The notes beneath the pieces were generated by a model. The model made no database searches, had not been told where the DNA came from, and was given only the letters and a program-made list of their open reading frames with translations. The translations under genes and the position numbers were made by a program. A stretch of 64,000 nucleotides of DNA. Source: Cellulomonas sp. SG140. Its GTDB lineage: Bacteria > Actinomycetota > Actinomycetes > Actinomycetales > Cellulomonadaceae. Where the stretch lies: NCBI RefSeq assembly GCF_025770785.1, contig NZ_JANZLA010000007.1, positions 124,001-188,000 of the forward strand. The letters are read 5' to 3'. Shown one piece after another: positions 52,349 through 59,346 of the stretch; the first letter of the stretch is position 1; each line of letters begins with the position of its first letter.

Positions 52349-53113
52349 ATGGCGCGGATCACCTGCAACTTCTTCTCCACGACGCTGCGGGTCAGCACGG
52401 CGATCACCGTGCTGCTCCCCGAGCCGGCGGACGGGCAGATCGGGGTGACGGGGTCGCCGTCGGAAGCAGCGCCGCCCGTGCTCTACCTGCTCCACGGCCT
52501 CTCGGACGACGAGACGATCTGGACGCGTCACACGTCCATCGAGCGGTACGTCTCGAAGCTGGGCCTGGCGGTGGTGATGCCGCGGGCCGGGCGCTCGTTC
52601 TACCAGGACGAGGCCTACGGCTCCGCGTACTGGAGCTTCCTGACGGAGGAGCTGCCGGAGATGGTCCAGCGCTTCTTCCGCGTCTCGGAGCGGCCGGAGG
52701 ACACCTTCGTCGCCGGGCTGTCGATGGGCGGGTACGGGGCGTTCCGGTGGGCACTGACGCACCCTGGCCGGTTCGGTGCCGCCGCGTCGCTGTCCGGGGC
52801 TCTGGACGTGGCGCACCCCGACCAGGCGGCGCTGTGGGCGGGTGAGGTCCCCCAGGTGCTGGCCGGCGCGCCCGTCCCCGCAGAGGCCGACCTGATGGCG
52901 TTGCTCCGCGACGCCGACCGGGACGCGCTGCCGCCGCTGTACCTCGCGTGCGGCACGGAGGACTTCCTGTACCCGTCGAACCGGCGGTTCCTGGCGCTCG
53001 CCGAGGAGCTGGACGTGCCGGTGCAGACGGAGCTGCGGCCGGGGACACACGAGTGGGGGTTCTGGGACGAGTCGATCCAGCGCGTGCTGGAGTGGCTGCC
53101 GCTGCAGCGGTGA
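52349..53113 (+). CDS. alpha/beta-hydrolase esterase (CE1 / EstA-like)
   Basis: This 254-residue esterase has the nucleophile elbow FVAGLSMGGYGAF, an oxyanion strand VLYLLHGLSDDETIW, the acid near CGTEDFLYPSNR and the His in GTHEWGFWDESIQ. The pattern matches the tributyrin esterase / acetyl-xylan and feruloyl esterase group. There is no signal peptide, so it acts in the cytosol, perhaps trimming acyl groups from imported sugars. ATG 52349 has AAGGAG upstream. Confidence 0.9.
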   Translation: MARITCNFFSTTLRVSTAITVLLPEPADGQIGVTGSPSEAAPPVLYLLHGLSDDETIWTRHTSIERYVSKLGLAVVMPRAGRSFYQDEAYGSAYWSFLTEELPEMVQRFFRVSERPEDTFVAGLSMGGYGAFRWALTHPGRFGAAASLSGALDVAHPDQAALWAGEVPQVLAGAPVPAEADLMALLRDADRDALPPLYLACGTEDFLYPSNRRFLALAEELDVPVQTELRPGTHEWGFWDESIQRVLEWLPLQR

Positions 53114-53288
53114 CGCCGGGGCGCCGGGCGCTCCGGTGCGGTAGTTCTCGGCTCGCGCGGGTGGTGGCGCACGGCGCGCGTCCGACTGGTCCGGCGCCGT
53201 CGAGGGACCTGCGGACCGGGTCGCCCGCACCGGTCCGGCGCTCCGGAAGCCCTGTGGATCACCGCGACGGCGTGTCGGTGGCCGTCGA

Positions 53289-53309
53289 TAGCATACGAAC
53301 ATGCGTTCG
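53289..53309 (+). promoter_or_regulatory. LexA-type SOS box over leaderless promoter
   Basis: CGAACATGCGTTCG (53296-53309) is a perfect match to the Gram-positive/actinobacterial LexA consensus CGAAC-N4-GTTCG. It starts 2 nt after a -10 box TAGCAT (53289-53294) and contains the ATG of an 11-codon upstream ORF. LexA binding would block the transcription start, making the DUF222-HNH gene DNA-damage inducible. Confidence 0.8.
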
Positions 53310-53336
53310 AAGCGGGCCGCGGCGGTGGCGGGATGA
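53301..53336 (+). CDS. 11-codon upstream ORF coupled to the DUF222-HNH gene
   Basis: ATG lies 6 nt after TAGCAT, as in leaderless starts, and encodes MRSKRAAAVAG before a TGA. The stop overlaps the ATG of the endonuclease gene as ATGA, so a ribosome that finishes here can re-start on the main gene, which lacks a good ribosome site. Confidence 0.45.
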   Translation: MRSKRAAAVAG

Positions 53337-54949
53337 CGGCGGCCGTCGTCGACCGTCCCGTGCCGGCGCGCGTCGAGGTGGGTGCGGCGTCCGACGTTCT
53401 GCGCGCCGCGCAGGTGCTCCTTGCGGCGGTCGACGCGGCGGAGTCCTGGTCCGCCGGTGAGCGCCGCACGGCGTTGGAGCGGGTGGATCGCGCGGCGGGT
53501 CTGCTGGCCGCGGCTCGGGCAGCACTGCTGGCGGCCGAGCGAGCGGCTGGGACCTGGGCGCTGCACGGCGACCGCGACCTGACGGCATGGCGGGCGCGGA
53601 CCTCGCGAGCCGGGGTACGGGAGGCGGTGGGGCAGGTCCGCCAGGCCGACGCCATCACGACGATGCCTCAGGTGCGTGGCGCGCTGACCAGGGGAGCGAT
53701 CACCACGACGCACGTCGACGCGATCGCCCGGTTCACCGCAACCGCTCCGCCCCGGGTCGTGGAGCACGCGCGGTCAGGTGCGGGACAAGCGGCGATCGTC
53801 GCCCTCGCCACCCGGGTGGACGGTGCGGGACTGGGCAAGGCGCTGACGCGGTGGCAGGCCGAGCTGGACCCCGCTGCCCGGCAGCGCACGCACGACGAGC
53901 AGCAGGCGGCGCGCTACCTGAACCTCTCCGAGACGCCCGGCGGAACCTATGTGAAGGGCCTGCTCGACTCCGTCGCAGGACACCGGTTGCGGCTCGCTCT
54001 CGAGGCGGTGACCCCACGTCCCGGTGTCGACGACGACCGCGCTCCGGAGCAGCGGCGCGCGGACGCCCTCGCGCAGCTGGCCGACCGTGCGCTCGACGAC
54101 ATCGGTGCCGCGACCGGTCCGGCCGGGCGGCCGCACGTCAGCCTGGTGCTGAGCGAGTCCACGTGGCGGGCCCTGCGCGAGCGCGGTCACGAACCGGTGG
54201 GTCAGCGCGGTACGGCCCGCGGGCGAGGTGTGGCTGACGAGGTGGGTGCGGGCGCCGGGCGAGGTGTGGCTGACGAGGTGGGTGAGGGCGCCGGACGAGG
54301 TGTGGCTCGTGGTCAAGGGGCAGCCGGTGAGTGGGGTGTCATCGGCGGCCTCGGTCCGGCTCGGGCGAGCGCGGGGAGCGCCGTGGAGACGGAGCGAGCC
54401 CTCGCCGGCGTGCCGCCGGTGTGCGACGAGGACGGGAACCCCTGGCCGGCGTCCGAGGTCGGCCGAGTGCTGTGCGACTGCCACGTCACCCGCGTCGTCG
54501 TCGACGCGGACTCGGTGCCGCTCGACCTGGGTCGTACGCAACGGCTGTTCAGCGCCCACCAGCGGAGGGCCGTCACCGTCCGGGACGGAGGGTGCGGGTG
54601 GCCTGGGTGCAGCACGCCGGCACGGTGGTGCGAGCTGCACCATCTGACGTGGTGGGACCGCGACGGTGGCCCGACGGACCTGCGGAACGCCGTGATGCTG
54701 TGCTCGTTCCATCACCACCAGGTCCACCGGCGGGATCTGACGGTCCACCGGGAGCCACCGGGGTCGCCGCCGGCTGCCGCGAGCGCTGGTGCACGGGCGG
54801 AGGGTCGGTCGGACGGAGGCGGCTCCGGACCACCGGACCAGGTGGTCGGGATGTCGTCGGCCGAGAGGCGGCAGAGTCGTTACCGGTTCACCATGCCGGA
54901 CGGGCGTGACGCCGTCACGTTGCGCGTCAGCATGCCCGCGGACCCGTGA
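53333..54949 (+). CDS. DUF222/13E12-type HNH endonuclease family protein
   Basis: This 538-residue protein has an N-terminal helical DUF222 region (about residues 15-280), a low-complexity middle with a 12-residue repeat (RGVADEVGAGAG), and a C-terminal HNH nuclease: GCGWPGCSTPARWCELHHLT, then DLRNAVMLCSFHHHQVH with zinc-like Cys and catalytic His. These proteins belong to the 13E12 repeat group common in actinobacteria; some mycobacterial members are reported in the SOS regulon. A LexA box sits on the promoter here. Alternatively the start may be at an internal GTG. Confidence 0.9.
   Translation: MTAAVVDRPVPARVEVGAASDVLRAAQVLLAAVDAAESWSAGERRTALERVDRAAGLLAAARAALLAAERAAGTWALHGDRDLTAWRARTSRAGVREAVGQVRQADAITTMPQVRGALTRGAITTTHVDAIARFTATAPPRVVEHARSGAGQAAIVALATRVDGAGLGKALTRWQAELDPAARQRTHDEQQAARYLNLSETPGGTYVKGLLDSVAGHRLRLALEAVTPRPGVDDDRAPEQRRADALAQLADRALDDIGAATGPAGRPHVSLVLSESTWRALRERGHEPVGQRGTARGRGVADEVGAGAGRGVADEVGEGAGRGVARGQGAAGEWGVIGGLGPARASAGSAVETERALAGVPPVCDEDGNPWPASEVGRVLCDCHVTRVVVDADSVPLDLGRTQRLFSAHQRRAVTVRDGGCGWPGCSTPARWCELHHLTWWDRDGGPTDLRNAVMLCSFHHHQVHRRDLTVHREPPGSPPAAASAGARAEGRSDGGGSGPPDQVVGMSSAERRQSRYRFTMPDGRDAVTLRVSMPADP
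54224..54313 (+). repeat. 36-bp tandem repeat inside the DUF222-HNH gene
   Basis: Two full units (54224-54259, 54260-54295) and a half unit begin CGAGGTGTGGCTGACGAGGT. They differ at only a few bases and add 12 residues each, keeping the frame. The repeat lies in the linker between DUF222 and HNH domains. Confidence 0.85.
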
Positions 54950-55005
54950 CGCGGGGGCGACCCTGCGTCGCGGGACGGGCGTAGACGCGGCGCTCGAGGA
55001 CCAGG

Positions 55006-55746
55006 TCAGCGGCCGGGGTGTCGGGGCCAGCCCTCGGCGCGGAGGCGCTCGAAGCCGTCGAGCATCAGGTCCAGGGCGAACTCGAACTCGGCCTGGTCGT
55101 CGCAGCCGCGGGCGACCACGGTGCCGTCGTCGTGCGTCGCGGTCAGCACGGTGGCGGCGATGTTGGGGAAGTGCTGCGCGAGCGCCTGCAGCATCGCCTG
55201 CTGCACCTGCGGCGAGGGGCCGTCGGCGGTGGGCCCAGCGCCGTCGGCACCGGACGTGTCCGGACCCGCGGGCTCCTCGAAGAGCTCCTGGGTGAACCCC
55301 CACATGCGGCTGCCGAGGGCGTGCATCACGTGGTGCGTCAGCTCGTCGCTGAAGCCGCCGGCGCGGAACGTCCCGATCACCGAGTCGATGTAGCCGAGGA
55401 CCGCCGGGGTGCGGGAGGTGCGCGACTCGAGCACGGCGCGGCCCCAGGGGTGTCGCAGCAGCACCCGCCGTGCCGACAGGACTCGCAACCGGATCGCCGT
55501 GCGCCAGTCGACGCCTGTGGCCGGCGGGTCGATCTCGGTGACCAACAGCTCGACCATGCCGTCGAGCAGCTGGTCCTTGTTGGCGACGTGCTTGTAGAGC
55601 GCCATCGGGACGACGTCGAGCTCCTGGGCCAGCCGGCGCATGCTCAGCGCCTCGATGCCGATCCGGTCCGCGAGCGCGACGGCCGCCGTGAGCACCCGGA
55701 GGCGGTTGAGGCGCGGACGCGTGGCGGTGGCCGACGGGCGGGCCAT
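55006..55746 (-). CDS. TetR-family transcriptional regulator (TetR_C class)
   Basis: This 246-residue regulator has its HTH near residues 15-60 (NRLRVLTAAVALADRIGIEA, SMRRLAQELDVVPMALYKHV), with the long C-terminal helical domain of the TetR_C_1 group and a Gly/Ala/Pro-rich insert around residue 170. The ATG at 55746 directly faces two copies of its likely operator. It is divergent from the DUF4386 gene, and probably represses both that gene and itself. Confidence 0.92.
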   Translation of the reverse strand: MARPSATATRPRLNRLRVLTAAVALADRIGIEALSMRRLAQELDVVPMALYKHVANKDQLLDGMVELLVTEIDPPATGVDWRTAIRLRVLSARRVLLRHPWGRAVLESRTSRTPAVLGYIDSVIGTFRAGGFSDELTHHVMHALGSRMWGFTQELFEEPAGPDTSGADGAGPTADGPSPQVQQAMLQALAQHFPNIAATVLTATHDDGTVVARGCDDQAEFEFALDLMLDGFERLRAEGWPRHPGR

Positions 55747-55761
55747 GGGCGGCTCCGATCC

Positions 55762-55819
55762 TTGACAGGCGTACGCCGTACACCCTAGCGTCCGTGGCAT
55801 CAGGTGTACGGCGTACACC
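55762..55819 (+). promoter_or_regulatory. DUF4386-gene promoter with two TetR operators
   Basis: TTGACA (55762-55767) and TAGCGT (55786-55791) are 18 bp apart. GGCGTACGCCGTACACC (55768-55784) fills the spacer, and a perfect 17-bp palindrome GGTGTACGGCGTACACC (55803-55819) lies just after the start site. The centres are 35 bp apart. Repressor bound at both would block the promoter completely. Confidence 0.8.
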
Positions 55820-55848
55820 GAAGTTGCATCCACCCGAAGGAGCCCACC

Positions 55849-56571
55849 TTGGACTCGACCCGACGCACGGCCTTCCTGGCCGGCGCCCTCTACCTGCTGA
55901 CGTTCGTCTCGTCGATCCCGGCCGTCGGGCTGCTCGCGCCGGTCCTGCACGACCCCCGGTACGTGCTCGGTGCGGGGGCCGACGGCCGCGTCCTCACCGG
56001 CGGCCTGCTCGACCTGGTCAACGCCGCGGCGTGCATCGGCACCGCGGTGGTGCTGTTCCCCGTGGTCCGCCGTCAGCACCATCCTGCGGCGCTCGGCTTC
56101 GTCGCCGCGCGGCTCATGGAGGCAGCGATCATCGCCATCGGCGTCGTGAGCCTGTTCACCGTGGTCACGCTCCGCCGCTCGTACGCCGCCGGGCACGCGG
56201 GCGACCCGGCGACCCTGGTCGCCGTGAGCTCGGCCCTGGTGGGGGTGCGCGACTGGACCTTCCTGCTCGGGCCGAGCCTGGTCCCCGGCATCAACGCCCT
56301 CCTGCTCGGCACCCTCCTGCTGCGCTCCGGACTGGTGCCGCGCGCGATCCCGGTGCTGGGCCTGGTTGGCGCGCCGCTGCAGATCTCTGCCGTGATCGGG
56401 ACGGTCCTCGGGGTGAACAGCCAGGTGTCGGTGTGGTCGGCGATCGGCGTGGCGCCGATCTTCTTCTGGGAGCTGTCGCTCGGTGTCTGGCTGGTGGCGA
56501 AGGGCTTCCGCCCGTCGCCGCTGCTCGGCGACCCGGGGCGGTCGGCGGCGGCGCTCTCGGTCGCTCCCTGA
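55849..56571 (+). CDS. DUF4386-like membrane protein
   Basis: This 240-residue protein has six or seven hydrophobic segments and begins with the DUF4386 pattern DSTRRTAFLAGALYLLTFVS. Features such as DLVNAAACIGTAVVLFPVVR also fit the family, whose function is unknown. The start is TTG at 55849, supported by GAAGGAG 6 bp upstream; a GTG at 55804 is inside the operator. Controlled by the divergent TetR repressor. Confidence 0.85.
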   Translation: MDSTRRTAFLAGALYLLTFVSSIPAVGLLAPVLHDPRYVLGAGADGRVLTGGLLDLVNAAACIGTAVVLFPVVRRQHHPAALGFVAARLMEAAIIAIGVVSLFTVVTLRRSYAAGHAGDPATLVAVSSALVGVRDWTFLLGPSLVPGINALLLGTLLLRSGLVPRAIPVLGLVGAPLQISAVIGTVLGVNSQVSVWSAIGVAPIFFWELSLGVWLVAKGFRPSPLLGDPGRSAAALSVAP

Positions 56572-56691
56572 CGGGCGGCGCCCCGGTCCGGACGGGGGCG
56601 AGCCGCTCCTGCCGGAGGGCGCGCCGGTCTCGCCGGGGGCGAGCCGGTCCCGACCGGTGGCGAGAGGGTCCGGGAGGGGGGCGCCGGTCAG
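56572..56691. repeat. 21-bp imperfect tandem repeat between convergent genes
   Basis: Five full units and one partial run from the DUF4386 stop to the stop of the iron-sulfur reductase gene (units start at 56572, 56593, 56614, 56635, 56656, 56677). The best conserved core is GGGGGCGAGCCGGTCCCG. It fills almost the whole gap and replaces any obvious terminator. Confidence 0.75.
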
Positions 56692-59069
56692 TCGGTCGTT
56701 GCGGGACGGATGCGCTCGAGCAGCAGGACGGCGATGTCGGCCACCTCGGGGACGCCGACGGCGGCCGGGCGACCTGCGGATCCCTGGCCGTGGGCGCCGG
56801 CCGGTGCGCCCGACGGGTCGGCGGTGCCCGGGGTCGGGCGACCGCTCGACGTCGTGGACGGGGTGGACGAAGCCACCGCGGCGACCCCGTCGGACAGCAT
56901 GACCGTGCAGTACGGGCACGCGGTCGCGATGGCGTCGGCGCCGGTGGCGACGGCCTCCTCCGCACGGGCGGTGCCGATGCGGGTGCCGATCGTCTCCTCC
57001 ATCCACATGCGCGCGCCGCCGGCGCCGCAGCAGAACGAGGTGGACCCGGACCGCGGCATCTCGGCGAGCTCGACACCGGGGATGGCGGCGATCAGCTCGC
57101 GGGGCGGTGCGTAGACCTGGTTGTGCCGGCCGAGGAAGCACGGGTCGTGGTAGGTGATCCGCAGCGGGGCGGGGTTGGATGCAGCGGCAGGGACGGCAGC
57201 CTCGTCGTCGGCCGACCGGTCGACCGGCGTCAGCCGGCCCTCCGCCACGAGGCGGTTGAGCAGCTCGGTGTGGTGCACCACCTCGTACCGGCCACCCGCC
57301 TGCGGGTACTCGCGCGCGAGCGTGTTGAAGCAGTGGGCGCACGTCACGACGACCTTGGTGGCCTTCGCCTCGGTGAGCACCTCGACGTTCTGAGCCGCGA
57401 GGGTCTGGAACAGCAGCTCGTTGCCGGCCCGTCGTGCCGGGTCGCCGGTGCACGACTCGCCCTCGCCGAGCACCGCGAACGACACCCCGGCGGTGTGCAG
57501 CAGCTCCGCGACGGCCCTCGTCGTGCGCTTGGCCCGGTCCTCGTAGGCCCCCGCGCAGCCGACCCAGAACAGGTACTCGACGTCGGCGGCGCTCTCCACG
57601 TCCACGCCGACCACCGGCACGTCGAACGGCAGGCCCTTCGCCCAGTCCAGCCGTCCGCGCGCCGGCATGCCCCAGGGGTTGCCGCGCCGCTCCAGCTTGG
57701 TGAAGGTGCCGGTCAGCTCGGCGGGGAACGCCGACTCCATCAGCACCTGGTAGCGCCGCAGGTCGGCGATGGTGTCGACGTGCTCGATGTCCACCGGGCA
57801 CTGCTGCACGCAGGCGCCGCACATGGTGCAGCTCCACAGCACGTCGGGGTCGATCACGCCGGAGCCGACCAGGTCCATGCCGAGGTGCGGATCGGTGACG
57901 GTGGGGTAGCGGCCGTCGGCCGTGCGGTGGACGGTCGGGGTGGCGTCGGCGGTGGACGCCCCCGAGACGTCGGACGAGCCCGCAGCCCGGACCGCCCTCA
58001 CGTAAGGGGCTGTGGCCGCGGCCTGGTCCCGCAGCGCCAGCACCAGCAGCTTGGGGCTGAGCGGCTTTCCGGTGGCCCACGCCGGGCACTGCTCCTGGCA
58101 GCGGCCGCACTCGGTGCACGTCGCGACGTCCAGCAGGCCCTTCCACGTCAGGTCCTCGACGGCGCCGACCCCGAGCCGGGCATCGTCGGGAAGCTCCTCG
58201 ATCGCGGCCAGGTCGAGGGGCGAGCCGTCGGGCGCACGCATCGGCGCCAGCGGACCGAGCGCCGGCCCACCGGACGGCCGGCGCCGCGCGTACACGTTGA
58301 CCAGGGCGAGGAACCGGTGCCAGGCGACGCCCATGGTCGGCTGCACACCGACCACCACGAACCACGCCATCGAGCCGAGGATCTTCACCGTGGCGGTCAG
58401 CACCACGGCGGTCTCGAGGCTCGTCGTCCCCGCGCCCGCCCACGCGGAGCCGTACCAGGCCGTCAGCGGGAAGTGCCACGCCGTCGCGACCGGCGACCCG
58501 GTCCGCGCCGCGAGCGCGTACTCCAGCCCGCGCAGCACCAGCACCGCGGCGACCACCAGCAGCACGGTGGCCTCGACGAACACCGCCTGCGGCTGCGACG
58601 AGCCGAAGAACCGCGACGACCTCCGCTCGGCAGCGCCCTCGCCACGGTGCGGCCGGACCACCTGTCGCAGCGCGATCAGGTAGACGATCCCGACCAGCGA
58701 CGCCCACGCGATGCCCTCGGTCAGCCACTCGACCGGCGGCAGGTGCCCGATGACGGGCAGGGAGTATGACGGGTCCACCACCTGCCCGTACCCGGACACC
58801 AGCGTGAGGAACAGGACGGGGAACGACACCATCACCGCCCAGTGGGCGATGCCGACCCACACCCGCCGCTGGAACCGCAGGTGCAGCACCACCTCGCGCA
58901 GCAGGGTCGCCAGGCGCGGGCCGACGGGCCCCCACCGGCCCGGCAAGGGGCGGCCGATGCGGATCGTCGCGACGATGCGCGCGACGCCCCAGGCGAAGAC
59001 GGCCACGCCGACCACCGTCGCGACGAGGACCAGGACGAGGCACGTCACCTGCAGCGGCGTCACCGGCAC
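56688..59069 (-). CDS. membrane-bound iron-sulfur (CCG-domain) reductase, Rv0338c-like
   Basis: This 793-residue protein has about five N-terminal hydrophobic segments like the NarI-type cytochrome b domain. Two 4Fe-4S motifs follow (CTECGRCQEQCP and CTMCGACVQQCP), then two CCG domains (FWVGCAGAYEDRAK and HDPCFLGRHN with SFCCGAGGARMWME). The layout is that of heterodisulfide-reductase-like proteins such as the mycobacterial Rv0338c. It probably moves electrons from an unknown donor to the membrane. GTG 59069 or 59063 is the start. Its C-terminal 60 residues are low complexity. Confidence 0.87.
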   Translation of the reverse strand: MPVTPLQVTCLVLVLVATVVGVAVFAWGVARIVATIRIGRPLPGRWGPVGPRLATLLREVVLHLRFQRRVWVGIAHWAVMVSFPVLFLTLVSGYGQVVDPSYSLPVIGHLPPVEWLTEGIAWASLVGIVYLIALRQVVRPHRGEGAAERRSSRFFGSSQPQAVFVEATVLLVVAAVLVLRGLEYALAARTGSPVATAWHFPLTAWYGSAWAGAGTTSLETAVVLTATVKILGSMAWFVVVGVQPTMGVAWHRFLALVNVYARRRPSGGPALGPLAPMRAPDGSPLDLAAIEELPDDARLGVGAVEDLTWKGLLDVATCTECGRCQEQCPAWATGKPLSPKLLVLALRDQAAATAPYVRAVRAAGSSDVSGASTADATPTVHRTADGRYPTVTDPHLGMDLVGSGVIDPDVLWSCTMCGACVQQCPVDIEHVDTIADLRRYQVLMESAFPAELTGTFTKLERRGNPWGMPARGRLDWAKGLPFDVPVVGVDVESAADVEYLFWVGCAGAYEDRAKRTTRAVAELLHTAGVSFAVLGEGESCTGDPARRAGNELLFQTLAAQNVEVLTEAKATKVVVTCAHCFNTLAREYPQAGGRYEVVHHTELLNRLVAEGRLTPVDRSADDEAAVPAAASNPAPLRITYHDPCFLGRHNQVYAPPRELIAAIPGVELAEMPRSGSTSFCCGAGGARMWMEETIGTRIGTARAEEAVATGADAIATACPYCTVMLSDGVAAVASSTPSTTSSGRPTPGTADPSGAPAGAHGQGSAGRPAAVGVPEVADIAVLLLERIRPATTD

Positions 59070-59170
59070 ACGGTAACCGCTCGCCTCCGGGCGGCCCGAG
59101 GCCGGTTCGCGCCCCGGGATCGCGGCGCGGGTCAGCTCCGCTCCGCGCCCCGCTCCGGGCCGGGTACGCC

Positions 59171-59258
59171 GCACCGATGGCATGCCCGCCACACAGCACC
59201 GCTGGCGCGCCACTCACGCCGCACCCATGGCGCGAGCAGCACACCCCCCGATGGCGCG
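59171..59258. repeat. four imperfect 14-bp repeats, 25-bp spacing
   Basis: GCACCGATGGCATG (59171), GCACCGCTGGCGCG (59196), GCACCCATGGCGCG (59221) and a weaker copy ending ATGGCGCG (59245-59258) recur every 24-25 bp between the iron-sulfur reductase start and mrpA. They could be regulatory sites or a degenerate array. Confidence 0.5.
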
Positions 59259-59346
59259 ACCGGTGGCGAGCTCGGCTCCGCGGGCCCCGACGGGCCTCCC
59301 GGTACCATTGCCGCAGCCCCCGCCCTCGACAGGACGGAGCGGACCG

